From a bacterium (lineage in GTDB: Bacteria > JAMCPX01): 64,000 nt of DNA. This document shows, piece after piece, positions 33,559-42,949 of the stretch. The translations under genes and the position numbers were made by a program. The notes under the pieces are model-generated. The model saw nothing but the letters and a program-made list of their open reading frames with translations, made no database searches and was not told the origin of the DNA. Numbering within the stretch: position 1 is the first letter of the stretch; every line of letters starts with the position of its first letter. The DNA lies in the NCBI GenBank assembly GCA_021792615.1, contig JAJYUJ010000001.1:62001-126000 (forward strand), in the 5' to 3' direction.

Positions 33559-34700
33559 CAGCCGATCCGCTTGTTAAATCTGCTCACGCTGAGGAGGAAC
33601 AGGACAATGCCGAAGGCCGCAAGTGCGAGCGTATCAGGCCAGAGGATGGACATGCCCGAACCCTTCATGAATATGGAGCGTACGATTACGATGAAATAGC
33701 GCAAGGGAATGAGGAGTGTAAAATACTGTACTGCCACGGGCATATTGTCTATGGGAGACATAACGCCGGAGAGCAGTATGATCGGCATAATGAGCAGCAT
33801 GGAAATCATCATGGCCTGTTGTTGGGTCTTGGAAACGGTCGAGATCAGGAGTCCGAGTCCGAGCGTCGTCAGCATGAAGAGTGCGGACAGCGCAAATAAA
33901 AGTATAAAACTGCCGTGGAGAGGTATCTGAAACCAAAACACCGCAACCATGGTAACGAGCGTTATGTCGACCAGGCTTATGATTGCAAAAGGCAATAGCT
34001 TTCCCGCTATAAGTTCTATAGGCTTTATGGGGGTAACGATGAGCTGTTCGATGGTACCGCGTTCCTTTTCTTTTACGATTGCCATGGAGGTAAGTACCGT
34101 GCTTATTATCATGAGTACGAGTGCAAATACCCCGGGGACCATAAAGTCCCTGCTCTTGAGTGTGGGATTGTACCAGACCCTTGGTTGTATATTCAGAGGG
34201 GTAAAAGGTTGCAGTCCGTTTTTTGACATCTGTTCTGCAGATAGTTCGAGTGCCCTGTTGGTTACGATCCTTTCAAGGTACGACCTTACCATGGTCGCAT
34301 AGATGGCATTCGAGCCGTCGATGATGGTCTGTATGTGCCCTTTTTTCCCTCCATCGATGTCCCTCTCGAGCCCATCGGGTATAACAATACCGACCATGGC
34401 ATTACCGTTGTCCAGGCTCTTTCTCACATCGCTGATAGAAGGTACCCTGCCCTGAATTACAAAGTAGCCCGAAGCCGTAATATCATTGAGTATGGCCCTG
34501 CTCTGCATGCTCTGGTCCATGTCGCAAACAACAACAGGCACGGATTTCACGTCCAGCGTCGCTGCGTACCCGAACAAAGTGAGCTGTATTATGGGCGCCA
34601 TGAACGCAATGAACAGCATACGCCTGTCTCGCCGCAGCTGGATGAATTCCTTGCGCGCTATGGCCTTAACCCGCAGTAAAAATATTTTCCACTTATTCAT
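33558..34700 (-). CDS. ABC-2 type efflux permease, YbhR/YbhS-like
   Basis: A 380-residue permease with one N-terminal membrane helix, a ~150-residue periplasmic domain, and five helices in the C-terminal half including the V-K-E-K-E-R-G-T-I-E-Q-L-I-V-T-P coupling motif near residue 215. This is the YhhJ/YbhR layout. Its neighbour upstream is a paralogue, so the pair likely forms a heterodimeric channel. One base separates the two genes. It is last in the TetR-HlyD-ATPase-ATPase-permease-permease operon, which has the gene order of E. coli cecR-ybhGFSR. Confidence 0.87.
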   Translation of the reverse strand: MNKWKIFLLRVKAIARKEFIQLRRDRRMLFIAFMAPIIQLTLFGYAATLDVKSVPVVVCDMDQSMQSRAILNDITASGYFVIQGRVPSISDVRKSLDNGNAMVGIVIPDGLERDIDGGKKGHIQTIIDGSNAIYATMVRSYLERIVTNRALELSAEQMSKNGLQPFTPLNIQPRVWYNPTLKSRDFMVPGVFALVLMIISTVLTSMAIVKEKERGTIEQLIVTPIKPIELIAGKLLPFAIISLVDITLVTMVAVFWFQIPLHGSFILLFALSALFMLTTLGLGLLISTVSKTQQQAMMISMLLIMPIILLSGVMSPIDNMPVAVQYFTLLIPLRYFIVIVRSIFMKGSGMSILWPDTLALAAFGIVLFLLSVSRFNKRIG

Positions 34701-34701
34701 A

Positions 34702-35847
34702 TCAGTCCAGACTCTTCTTTGTTTTTATGATGCAGAGCGTCAGGACGATAACCGAGATCAGGATCATGATCAATATCTGGGGCATAAGAACGACCACACC
34801 CGAGTTTTTCAGAAAGATGCCCCTCAGAACGACGAGGAAATACTTTGCAGGAACAACATACGAGAATACCCTTAATGCAAGCGGCATACTATTGATGGGG
34901 TATATGAATCCGGAGAGCAGCAGCGAGGGCAGCATGGTCCCGACAAAGGACATCTGCATTGCAACCTGCTGCGATTTGGTGACGGCAGAAAACAGGAAAC
35001 CTATGCCCATGGCACTCACCAGGAATAGAAACGTGGTAAAGGTGAGGAGCAGGAGGCTCCCTTTCAGCGGCACATGAAAGACCAGTACCGCGATAAGGGT
35101 AACGAGAGTGACCTGCACAAATCCTATGAGGATATACGGCACGAGCTTGCCTATGATAAGCTCATACACCTTGACCGGCGAGACGATGAGCTGCTCCATG
35201 GTGCCCCGTTCATACTCTCGGGCTACGCTCTGCGATGTCATGAGAACGCCGAGGATCATGAGTATGGTCGCTATGAGTCCGGGTACTATAAAGTTTTCCG
35301 TCCGCAGCGTTTGATTGTACCATATCCTGAGCCGCTGGGACAAGAGCGGGAAATTTTTTAAAAGACTTGCGCCCCCCTGTTCATTGAGCATACGCTGCGT
35401 AATATCGAGAGAGTATCCCTGTGCAGCGGCTATGAAATAGCCGAGAGCAACACCGCCCACATTTGCGTCGGTCCCGTCGATGAGGAGCTGAACGCCGGCC
35501 GTCTTGTTTGCATTGATGTCCTCTGCAAAGCGGGGCGGAATAATAACGCCTATCTTGATATCCCCTTTCTCGAGCAGGGTGTTGATCTCCGTCCTGCTGT
35601 TTGCATTGTCTGCAACGAGGAAATACGAGGACGCCGTTACAGCACGTATGAGCTGCCTGCTCTCCTGCGTGTGCGATTGATCGAAGATGCCCATGGGAAT
35701 GTGCTTGATATCAAAGCTCACTGCATAGCCAAACAACAGGAGCTGGATAATGGGAATCAGTATGACAACGGCAAGGCTTATGGGATCCCTGATGATCTGG
35801 ATAAATTCCTTTTTTATTACCGGTTTGAGCAGGTTATTTTTTATCAT
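34702..35847 (-). CDS. ABC-2 type efflux permease, YbhS/YbhR-like
   Basis: A 381-residue paralogue of the following permease with the same layout: N-terminal helix, long periplasmic domain, and V-A-R-E-Y-E-R-G-T-M-E-Q-L-I-V-S-P followed by five helices. It starts 14 bases inside the end of the second ATPase gene, so translation is coupled. The N-terminus K-P-V-I-K-K-E-F-I-Q-I-I-R-D-P is typical of this permease family. Probable role: drug, solvent or lipid export with the HlyD-type adaptor. Confidence 0.87.
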   Translation of the reverse strand: MIKNNLLKPVIKKEFIQIIRDPISLAVVILIPIIQLLLFGYAVSFDIKHIPMGIFDQSHTQESRQLIRAVTASSYFLVADNANSRTEINTLLEKGDIKIGVIIPPRFAEDINANKTAGVQLLIDGTDANVGGVALGYFIAAAQGYSLDITQRMLNEQGGASLLKNFPLLSQRLRIWYNQTLRTENFIVPGLIATILMILGVLMTSQSVAREYERGTMEQLIVSPVKVYELIIGKLVPYILIGFVQVTLVTLIAVLVFHVPLKGSLLLLTFTTFLFLVSAMGIGFLFSAVTKSQQVAMQMSFVGTMLPSLLLSGFIYPINSMPLALRVFSYVVPAKYFLVVLRGIFLKNSGVVVLMPQILIMILISVIVLTLCIIKTKKSLD

Positions 35848-36790
35848 GGCTGTCTTCCTGTTTTATCAGACTTATGAATATGTCCTCGAGGGATGGGGGG
35901 ATCGTATTAATCCTGCTGACCGTTATTCCGTTCTGCTTCATAAGCTGTTCTATGTTTTTCATAACCTGATCTGTTGCGCCTGCGGGTGAAGCGGTAACTG
36001 CATGTATGAGCCTGCCGAAAAAGGACACCTCATCCATGGTTTCCATGGGTTTTATAAGCCTCAGTGCTTCCGAAGGGGCATCCGTATCAAGCTCTATGAT
36101 GGTGCCTTTCATCTGTGTCCGTTTTATCTCCAGCGGTGTTCCCGATGCAACCATTTTACCGTTATAAATAAAGCCGAGCCGTGTGCAGTTTTCCGCCTCA
36201 TCCATGTAATGGGTTGTCACAAACATGGTCATACCATTTTGTGCAAGATCGTAAATAAGGTCCCAGAACATCCTGCGAGAATCAGGGTCAACACCTGCCG
36301 TCGGCTCATCGAGGAACAGGATCCTTGGCTCGTGGATAACCGAACATCCGAGTGCAAGCCTCTGCTTCCATCCGACCGAGAGTGTTGATGTTATGACGTG
36401 CTCCTTGCCTTCGAGTCCCGTTAGTTTGATAATCTCCTTTTTCCTTACCCGTAAGCTGCTGTTATCCATGCCGTATATGTTCCCAAAAAAATCTATGTTT
36501 TCCGAAACCGTGAGGTCGCTGTACAGGGAGAACTTCTGGGACATATAGCCTATGGAACTTTTAACGTCATCCGGCTGAGTGGCGATATCGAATCCCGCAA
36601 CCTTCGCAGAGCCAGAGCTCGGCATGAGCAGGCCGCAGAGCATCTTCACGGTCGTCGTTTTTCCTGCACCGTTCGGACCGAGAAAGCCGAACACCTCGCC
36701 CTTTTTTACGCTCAGGGTTATATTATCGACCGCGACAAAATCACCGAATAAGCGTCTCAAATTTACCGCTTCAACGGGAAACCCGGTCAT
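35834..36790 (-). CDS. ABC efflux ATPase, second nucleotide-binding subunit
   Basis: The 318-residue protein corresponds to the C-terminal half of YbhF-type ATPases. Walker A is G-P-N-G-A-G-K-T-T, Walker B L-F-L-D-E-P-T-A-G-V-D-P, and the switch His is present in T-T-H-Y-M-D-E-A-E. The signature is atypical, L-S-V-G-W-K-Q-R instead of L-S-G-G-x-x-Q, as is common for this half. Together with the preceding gene it makes an asymmetric pair in which each site has one non-canonical element. Four-base overlap with the upstream ATPase gene. Confidence 0.88.
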   Translation of the reverse strand: MTGFPVEAVNLRRLFGDFVAVDNITLSVKKGEVFGFLGPNGAGKTTTVKMLCGLLMPSSGSAKVAGFDIATQPDDVKSSIGYMSQKFSLYSDLTVSENIDFFGNIYGMDNSSLRVRKKEIIKLTGLEGKEHVITSTLSVGWKQRLALGCSVIHEPRILFLDEPTAGVDPDSRRMFWDLIYDLAQNGMTMFVTTHYMDEAENCTRLGFIYNGKMVASGTPLEIKRTQMKGTIIELDTDAPSEALRLIKPMETMDEVSFFGRLIHAVTASPAGATDQVMKNIEQLMKQNGITVSRINTIPPSLEDIFISLIKQEDSHDKK

Positions 36791-37713
36791 GCGCGTTCCT
36801 TTTCAATGATAGATACAAAAACGTCCTCGAGCGTCGGCGGGGTAAAGCCTGTTTGATCAACGGTTAAGCCACCGTTGTTGAGGACATCCCGGACACCGGT
36901 AATGTATCCCGGGTCCGGTTTATCAACATACACATGAATCCTGTCACCAAGTATATGTACATGGGTGTATAAGCCGGTTGTAGTCAATACCTGTTTTGCT
37001 CGGAGTGGTTCCTTTAAGACAACCTCGAGCATGGTACCCTTAATCAGGGTTTTCATGTGCCGGGGGGTGTCAACGACAGGAAGGGTGCCGTTCATCATCA
37101 GCGCAATGGTTGTACACCGGTCGGCCTCATCCATGTAGGGTGTTGAAAGCAGAATGGTCATACCCTGATGCAGAAACGAGTCGAGTATCTGCCAGAACTC
37201 GCGGCGTGATACGGGGTCAACGCCTGTCGTCGGTTCGTCAAGGATAAGCAATTGTGGCTGATGGATAAGCGTGCATGCAAGCCCGAGTTTTTGTTTCATA
37301 CCGCCGGAGAGTTTACCTGCGAGCCTTTTTGTGAACGGCTCCAGGTTGGTAAACTTCAGCAGATAATCTTTTTGCTGGAGGTATCGTTGTTTTTCAACAG
37401 ACCTGAGGGCTGCAAAAAACTCAAGATTCTCATCAACGGTCAGCTCTTCGTATAGGCTGAATCTCTGGGGCATATATCCTATCATCATGCCAGTCTCTGT
37501 CTTACGGTTTATAGCATCCGTGTCAAATATTTTGATCGAACCGCTATCGGGTGTCATGACGCCGGTAAGGAGTCTCATGAGTGTTGTTTTTCCTGCACCG
37601 TCAGGGCCAATAAGTCCAAACAGGTCTCCTTTATTTATGCGCAGATCGACGCCGCGTACCGCCTCCGTTGTATCAAAAGATTTTATGAGTCCGGAGGTTT
37701 CAACAGCAAACAT
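36787..37713 (-). CDS. ABC efflux ATPase, first nucleotide-binding subunit with altered switch loop
   Basis: A 308-residue ATPase corresponding to the N-terminal half of YbhF. Walker A G-P-D-G-A-G-K-T-T, signature L-S-G-G-M-K-Q-K and Walker B L-L-I-L-D-E-P-T-T-G-V-D-P are intact. The switch (H-loop) position reads L-L-S-T-P-Y-M-D-E-A-D, i.e. Pro where the catalytic His would be. So this subunit probably binds but poorly hydrolyses ATP at its own site. It starts at the hlyD-like stop (one-base overlap). Confidence 0.88.
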   Translation of the reverse strand: MFAVETSGLIKSFDTTEAVRGVDLRINKGDLFGLIGPDGAGKTTLMRLLTGVMTPDSGSIKIFDTDAINRKTETGMMIGYMPQRFSLYEELTVDENLEFFAALRSVEKQRYLQQKDYLLKFTNLEPFTKRLAGKLSGGMKQKLGLACTLIHQPQLLILDEPTTGVDPVSRREFWQILDSFLHQGMTILLSTPYMDEADRCTTIALMMNGTLPVVDTPRHMKTLIKGTMLEVVLKEPLRAKQVLTTTGLYTHVHILGDRIHVYVDKPDPGYITGVRDVLNNGGLTVDQTGFTPPTLEDVFVSIIEKERA

Positions 37714-38579
37714 TACTTTGTCTCAAAAACAGCATCAGCAGGCATACCCGGCTTAAGGAGCATCTGCTTGTTATCGATATAAACCTTTACGGCGAACACG
37801 AGGGAAGTCCTGTCTTCCTTTGTTTGGACATCATGGGGTGTAAATTCCGCCTTGTTCGCTATCTGCCCGACAGTCCCGTCAAACGTTTTATCGGGGAAGC
37901 TGTCGACCTTGATATGAACATGCTGTCCAAGCCGCACCCTGCCGAGGTCCATATCGCTGACATATATCTTTATCCATGGTCTGTTGAGATTACCAAGTGT
38001 GAATATGGTCGATCCCGGCATGATAACGTCGCCGCGTTCATAGTTCTTCGTTAAAACAACGCCGGTGATGGGTGACGCGATCATACTCTCATCATATTGT
38101 ATCTGTGCAAGTGCCAAAGCGCTCTGCGCCTCCTGTTCCATCGCAATTGCGGCATTCAATTGTGCTTTGGTCGCATCCGTTTGCGATCGTATAAGATCGA
38201 GCTGCTGCTGTGATGCCCCGCCTTTTTTGTAGAGTGCCTCAACCCTTTTCAGGTCCGAAGTCAAATAACTCAGTTGGGCCCGGGCCGATGCAATCTGTGC
38301 ACCTGCTGCTTCAAGACCTGCCTTTGCCCTGTTCTTCCCGGCTGTCAGTTCCTGAGTCGTCAATCTTACGATAACTTCGCCACCGGTTACCGGATCACCC
38401 TCATCGACGCCAAGCCACCCGATCCTGCCCGGGATCTTCGAAGCGACATCATATTCCGTGACCTCTATGGTCCCGCTGCCGGTTACAAGATTTGCATTTT
38501 TATTCGAACAAGAAACGGCGAGAAAAATAAATATGCCCGCGATTACCGAATATACTTTTGGTATGCTTCTAAATGGCAT
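37713..38579 (-). CDS. HlyD-family periplasmic adaptor lipoprotein, YbhG-like
   Basis: The 288-residue protein has a hydrophobic N-terminus ending in a lipobox-like L-A-V-S-C, a first biotinyl-lipoyl half (P-G-R-I-G-W-L-G-V-D-E-G-D-P-V), a long alpha-helical hairpin (about residues 75-165, rich in Ala, Gln and Lys) and the second lipoyl half (S-P-I-T-G-V-V-L-T). This is the layout of membrane fusion proteins that bridge the inner-membrane ABC transporter with the outer membrane. Its start lies 11 bases inside the tetR gene, so expression is coupled to the regulator. Confidence 0.86.
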   Translation of the reverse strand: MPFRSIPKVYSVIAGIFIFLAVSCSNKNANLVTGSGTIEVTEYDVASKIPGRIGWLGVDEGDPVTGGEVIVRLTTQELTAGKNRAKAGLEAAGAQIASARAQLSYLTSDLKRVEALYKKGGASQQQLDLIRSQTDATKAQLNAAIAMEQEAQSALALAQIQYDESMIASPITGVVLTKNYERGDVIMPGSTIFTLGNLNRPWIKIYVSDMDLGRVRLGQHVHIKVDSFPDKTFDGTVGQIANKAEFTPHDVQTKEDRTSLVFAVKVYIDNKQMLLKPGMPADAVFETK

Positions 38580-39210
38580 GTAGCTCTCCTTTGCCTGTTT
38601 TTGGATTTTTGTATTTTGTACTATAATGCCTTCTTGCTTTATCCGTCAAAACGCCGTTAAAAAAGATATTGATTATGCCCCGGAATGCATCTTCGGTCGA
38701 AAAGGATTGGGTAGTTAAAACCTCTGGAGTCAGAATTCCCTCTACGGCAGAAGCAAGTACGAGCATTACAAGATCTTTTTGAATATCATTTCTTACAACG
38801 CCGAGCTTTATACCTTCATCAAGCATGTTTTTGAAAATAGGAAAAATTTCCTGCTTGCGATAAAGTTCCAATCTTTTCCACAGATCCGGCCTGTGCCTTA
38901 TGAGATCTTGCTGAGCTGTCTTGTTCATTCTTGATAGAAACTGACTAATGAACTCACAAAGCTTGTAAAGCCGTTCAAGATAATTAACGTGTTCGCTCAT
39001 GATAGCGAGAAGGTTATTTTTTACGGAGCTTATGTTCCACTTGAACACAGCATCTGCGAGTGCGTCCTTACTGATAAAATACCGGTAAAGCGTTTTTTTA
39101 CTTATGCCGAGTTCATCGCACAGCTCATCCATGGTAACCTTGGAGAAGCCCTGCCGGGGAAACAGTTCTGCCGCTTTCTCTATAATCCTTTGTCCTATAT
39201 CGTTTGCCAT
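38569..39210 (-). CDS. TetR family regulator of the ABC efflux operon
   Basis: A 213-residue TetR-type repressor: helix-turn-helix at about 25-47 (V-T-M-D-E-L-C-D-E-L-G-I-S-K-K-T-L-Y-R-Y-F) followed by an all-helical ligand domain. It heads the operon, like cecR in the E. coli ybhGFSR locus, and probably represses it until a substrate binds. Its promoter lies so close that the mRNA may be leaderless, and no Shine-Dalgarno is seen before the ATG. Confidence 0.86.
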   Translation of the reverse strand: MANDIGQRIIEKAAELFPRQGFSKVTMDELCDELGISKKTLYRYFISKDALADAVFKWNISSVKNNLLAIMSEHVNYLERLYKLCEFISQFLSRMNKTAQQDLIRHRPDLWKRLELYRKQEIFPIFKNMLDEGIKLGVVRNDIQKDLVMLVLASAVEGILTPEVLTTQSFSTEDAFRGIINIFFNGVLTDKARRHYSTKYKNPKTGKGELHAI

Positions 39211-39218
39211 ACGAAATA

Positions 39219-39258
39219 AGTATAAGCAGGCAAGGAAAATAAGTCAACTATTATAGTT
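39219..39258 (-). promoter_or_regulatory. promoter and putative operator of the ABC efflux operon
   Basis: On the minus strand TTGACT (39242-39247), 17 bases, TATACT (39219-39224). Eight bases separate the -10 box from the ATG at 39210. The inverted repeat AACTA-N3-TAGTT at 39246-39258 overlaps the edge of the -35 box and is a candidate TetR site. Confidence 0.6.
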
Positions 39259-39554
39259 TATTTAGTTTCCTGTGGCAAAATCTTAGAGAGAATACAAGGG
39301 GATGAATAAATCTTCCTTTTCTTGCGAGAAGTGTAAATCTTACTTTTCGATCTTTTAGTATAATGAAAAAGCCCGCGGGGTTGGTATGTATATCCGGCTA
39401 CACCGTTGATACGTCATTCCCACGAAAGAGGGAATCCAGTGTTTTGCGGTTTTCTTTGGATTCCGTGTCAAGCACGGAATGACATTTTGTGAGCATTCCT
39501 CGGAAACCACTGCCTTTGGCCGTAGTAATTTACTGAATAAATAAGCAAACTTTC
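39259..39554. other. gene-free region between tetR and ispG
   Basis: Just under 300 bases with no gene visible. It contains the composite palindromic element at 39413-39484; the rest shows no recognisable signal. Confidence 0.5.
39413..39484. repeat. composite palindromic repeat element, short form
   Basis: GTCATTCCCACGAAAGAGGGAATCCAG at the left and GGATTCCGTG...CACGGAATGACA at the right, with about 17 bases between. Same architecture as the elements at 14791, 17457 and 44620, so this is the minimal form. Confidence 0.68.
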
Positions 39555-40628
39555 CTATTGACCCTTTTGTCTCAGCAGCTCGTGTACCTCTGATAGGAGG
39601 ACCTTTTCGTACTCCGTTTCTTTTACCTTACCTGCTACCTTTCCATGCCTAAATAAGATTCCACTGCCTTTTCCGCACGCAATCCCGACATCCGCCTCTT
39701 TTGCCTCACCGGGACCGTTCACGACACAACCCATAACCGCAACCGTAAGCGGGTCCTTTACATTGATCAGTTTTTTTTCAAGAGAATTGACCAGCCCGAT
39801 CACATCATATTCAGCCCGCGCGCAGGTCGGGCATGAAATAATCTCAACGCCATGATGGGCGAGACCGAGCGCTCTGAGAATTTCGTATCCTGCCTTTACC
39901 TCAATCACGGGATCATCGGTAAGCGAAACCCGTATCGTATCACCGATACCTTCGGAAAGAAGAATGCCCATGCCTACGGCCGATTTTATGCTGCCCGACA
40001 ACACGGTGCCGGCCTCGGTTACACCGAGATGCAGGGGATAATCAACGCGTTTTGATAATTGCCGGTATGCCTCTATCATCACGAGGACATTGCTCGATTT
40101 TACGGACACTTTTATATTGCCGAAATTGAATGCCTCAAGCTCGCGTATGTTTCTCATGGCAGTTTCAACAATGGCCTCTGCCGTCGGATGAAAATCATAT
40201 TGTTCAAGAATGTCCTGAGGCAAAGAACCCGCATTGACCCCGACCCTTATCGGTATCCCTGCGTCCGCGGCTGCTCGAACGACCTCATGGATGCGGTCCT
40301 TGCTGCCGATATTCCCCGGATTGATCCTCAGACCGTCGATACCGCTTTTGATTGATGCAAGGGCAAGCCTGTAGTCGAAATGGATGTCTGCTATCAGCGG
40401 CACCTGCACTGCCTTTTTAATGGCCTTCAGGGCAAGTGCGGAATCCTTGTCCGGAATGGCAAGCCGTACAACCTTGGCCCCGGCGTCTGCAAGCTCATTC
40501 ACCTGCTTTATGGTAGCAACCACATCCTTTGTATGGGTATTGGTCATGCTCTGGACAACGACAGGGTTGCCCCCGCCTATCTTCACATTACCAATGTTTA
40601 TGACCTTTGTTTTGCGTCTCTTCATCAT
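39555..40628 (-). CDS. ispG: 4-hydroxy-3-methylbut-2-enyl diphosphate synthase (flavodoxin)
   Basis: The 357-residue protein is IspG/GcpE, which converts methylerythritol cyclodiphosphate to HMBPP in the MEP isoprenoid pathway using a [4Fe-4S] cluster. Seen: the V-V-V-Q-S-M-T-N-T start motif, A-D-I-H-F-D-Y near residue 80, R-I-N-P-G-N-I-G near 100, and the cluster cysteines in S-C-P-T-C-A-R (near 270) and G-C-V-V-N-G-P-G-E-A (near 305). Length is that of the short bacterial form without the TIM-barrel insert of plants. Alone on its transcript, apparently. Confidence 0.95.
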   Translation of the reverse strand: MMKRRKTKVINIGNVKIGGGNPVVVQSMTNTHTKDVVATIKQVNELADAGAKVVRLAIPDKDSALALKAIKKAVQVPLIADIHFDYRLALASIKSGIDGLRINPGNIGSKDRIHEVVRAAADAGIPIRVGVNAGSLPQDILEQYDFHPTAEAIVETAMRNIRELEAFNFGNIKVSVKSSNVLVMIEAYRQLSKRVDYPLHLGVTEAGTVLSGSIKSAVGMGILLSEGIGDTIRVSLTDDPVIEVKAGYEILRALGLAHHGVEIISCPTCARAEYDVIGLVNSLEKKLINVKDPLTVAVMGCVVNGPGEAKEADVGIACGKGSGILFRHGKVAGKVKETEYEKVLLSEVHELLRQKGQ

Positions 40629-40788
40629 ACTGTCATATAGTAATCACGATTATTATAAGGCTGTATATCAATTCCTTCCCTTATACCCTATACTCCCCTG
40701 CAGTGCTCCAACCGTAGCCTTAATATTTAACATGTCAATTTAAACATAAAGGGCTTCTTTGAAACAGTACATTTCAGGCTCCGGCAAG

Positions 40789-40818
40789 TTGACAAATTCG
40801 ATGTTCCTATACTATAGA
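40789..40818 (+). promoter_or_regulatory. promoter of the first GT2 gene, possibly leaderless
   Basis: TTGACA at 40789-40794 with a TATAGA at 40813-40818 (18-base spacer); TACTAT at 40810-40815 is an alternative. The ATG at 40826 is seven bases further, and no Shine-Dalgarno precedes it. Confidence 0.42.
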
Positions 40819-40825
40819 TTCGTCA

Positions 40826-41797
40826 ATGTACAAACAAGAAAGGCCACTGCTCTCTATTATTATAGTGAATTATAATGTGAAAGAAGAGATCATTAATTGT
40901 ATTCAATCTATAAAAGACAATATCAATTTTAATAATACGCCTTATGAAATAATAGTTGCAGACAATGGTTCGGCGGATGGAAGCACCAAAGCCATACAGG
41001 AGAGGTTCCCCTGGGTTATTGTTATAGAGAATAACTCAAATCTTGGCTTTGGCAAAGCTAATAATATTGGTGCAAAACAAGCAAAAGGAAAGGTGTTCTT
41101 CTTTCTGAATCCCGACACAAGGGTTCTGGGAGGGATTGAAGAAATGGCCATGTTTTTGTTAAATCATCAGGAAACTGGGATATGCGGGCCGCTCATTTTT
41201 GACAGAGAGAACAAAGAAGTAACCTATTTCGAGATGTCCGTATATCTCAATTTATTTTTGCAAATAACCGATCTTATGTTCACACCTCTTGCCAGACTAT
41301 ATTTTACCTATAAAAGATTTAAATTCAAGAAGAAGGTAAACAACAGTAAGCCTTTCACAATCAACCTTATACATGGAAGTGCCATGATGTTTAACAAAAC
41401 GGCCTTTGATGCTGTTGGTGGTTTTGACGAGGATTTGTTTATGTATGGAGAGGAAGCTGACATAGGCATAAAAATGAAAAAACAAAACTATCGTATAACG
41501 ATCTTCCCACAGGCAAGGATCGTACATTATGAGGGAAGTTCCACAAAACAATCAGTAAATACAAAAAAAGATAGCATGTGTACCGTAGCAATGAAAACGG
41601 TGCTCAAACGGCATTTTCCCCGTACATGGTATATCCGCTATCATCTAGAAATGCTGAGTCAATTAAGGCAGATTGCGATCTCTTCCATGAATGCGTATAG
41701 CTCTTATTTTAATAAGAAAAAATATCTTAACTATCGCGGGATGGTCCTTCGGCATCTTGCACAATACAGATTATTAAAAACAATACTGCATTCGTAA
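40826..41797 (+). CDS. GT2 family glycosyltransferase, rhamnosyltransferase-like
   Basis: A 323-residue GT-A enzyme: L-S-I-I-I-V-N-Y-N-V-K at the N-terminus, V-A-D-N-G-S-A-D-G-S near 50, F-F-L-N-P-D-T near 95 (acidic metal motif) and F-D-E-D-L-F-M-Y-G-E-E-A-D near 215. These are typical of WbbL-type rhamnosyltransferases. It is a clear paralogue of the gene at 42950. The acceptor is unknown; it could serve the surface glycan of the 22-33 kb locus. Confidence 0.85.
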   Translation: MYKQERPLLSIIIVNYNVKEEIINCIQSIKDNINFNNTPYEIIVADNGSADGSTKAIQERFPWVIVIENNSNLGFGKANNIGAKQAKGKVFFFLNPDTRVLGGIEEMAMFLLNHQETGICGPLIFDRENKEVTYFEMSVYLNLFLQITDLMFTPLARLYFTYKRFKFKKKVNNSKPFTINLIHGSAMMFNKTAFDAVGGFDEDLFMYGEEADIGIKMKKQNYRITIFPQARIVHYEGSSTKQSVNTKKDSMCTVAMKTVLKRHFPRTWYIRYHLEMLSQLRQIAISSMNAYSSYFNKKKYLNYRGMVLRHLAQYRLLKTILHS

Positions 41798-41810
41798 AAG
41801 TGTGCAATCT

Positions 41811-42737
41811 TTATTTTTTATACCGCATATACAGCCTTTTACCGATAAGCAGTTTAAACATATTTTCGAGTGCTATGGATGAGAGAACAGAGTAAGGATT
41901 GTGGTTGATAGCGCTCGAAAGATAAATCCCTGCATTTTTAAAATCACCGATAGATATAAACGCCCTTGAAAGCCTCAATGCCCTTTCAGAAATAATTTTG
42001 TTGCCGAGTTTGATACCGTATTCCTGCGCAGACGCCGTTATGCTGTTCCATGCTGCCTCTGTGGCATTGACCCATTGGACCTTATTTCTCGAATAACTGC
42101 CGGCATGTACGGATATCTGTACCGTTGTTTTATCGATAAAACCAATGCCGCCTTTCATAGCGCATCGTGTGAAAAGTTCCCAGTCTTCACGGGGGGGCAG
42201 CTTCACGTTGAACCCGTGCGTCTCTTCTAAAAGAGATGTCCTTATAATACACGTCGACGGATACCCGATCAATGCACGGAGCATAAGCTTTAGATATGCA
42301 TCACCCGTACCTGTCATTATCCCTTTGATGCCGGTGTTTTTTTTCTGTGTTTGCTCGTCAATGGTTTCCCAGTTTGAAAAGGCAATGCCGATATCTTTAT
42401 GCCCGTTTATAAACGTATACAGTGAACCGAGATGATCCTGCAACCAGCAATCATCGTCATCAAGGAAGGAAATGAGTCCTGCTTTTGCGAACTTTATACC
42501 GGTGTTTCTGCAGGCGGATCGTCCCTGGTTCTTTTCATTGCGGATGTACCGTATGACCCCTTTTTCTATTTCTGCTTCAAACCCGTTTTGCACCCGCTCA
42601 TTGGTATTATCTGCTGACGCATCATCGACAACAATGATCTCGAAGTCTTTAAAGTTCTGCGAAAGTACGCTATTTAATGCCTTTTCAAGCATTTCAAAAC
42701 GGTTGTAGGTCGGTATGACAACGCTTATCTCAGACAT
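41811..42737 (-). CDS. GT2 family glycosyltransferase
   Basis: From ATG 42737 the product has 308 residues: I-S-V-V-I-P-T-Y-N-R-F at the start, V-D-D-A-S-A-D near 40 and F-L-D-D-D-D-C-W (metal motif) near 88. It is a GT-A inverting-type glycosyltransferase of a different subgroup from its two neighbours, which point the other way. The frame is open seven residues upstream, but M-S-E-I-S-V-V is the usual start. Placed convergent to the first GT2 gene and divergent from the second. Confidence 0.82.
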   Translation of the reverse strand: MSEISVVIPTYNRFEMLEKALNSVLSQNFKDFEIIVVDDASADNTNERVQNGFEAEIEKGVIRYIRNEKNQGRSACRNTGIKFAKAGLISFLDDDDCWLQDHLGSLYTFINGHKDIGIAFSNWETIDEQTQKKNTGIKGIMTGTGDAYLKLMLRALIGYPSTCIIRTSLLEETHGFNVKLPPREDWELFTRCAMKGGIGFIDKTTVQISVHAGSYSRNKVQWVNATEAAWNSITASAQEYGIKLGNKIISERALRLSRAFISIGDFKNAGIYLSSAINHNPYSVLSSIALENMFKLLIGKRLYMRYKK

Positions 42738-42949
42738 AATATTTACCCTGAACTTCAATCATTTTAATCAATTACCCCAGCAGGGGAATATGGTCAAGCA
42801 GGGGCCAAGCAACTGAGTCCGATGCAATATTAAAGATTCGGGATTTAATATGTAAAACTCAGACAGAAAATAATAAACTGGGAGCATTCTTTACAATCCG
42901 CCGATACTCATGTAGAACCTCTAACATACATAAACCGGGGAATAGAGAC

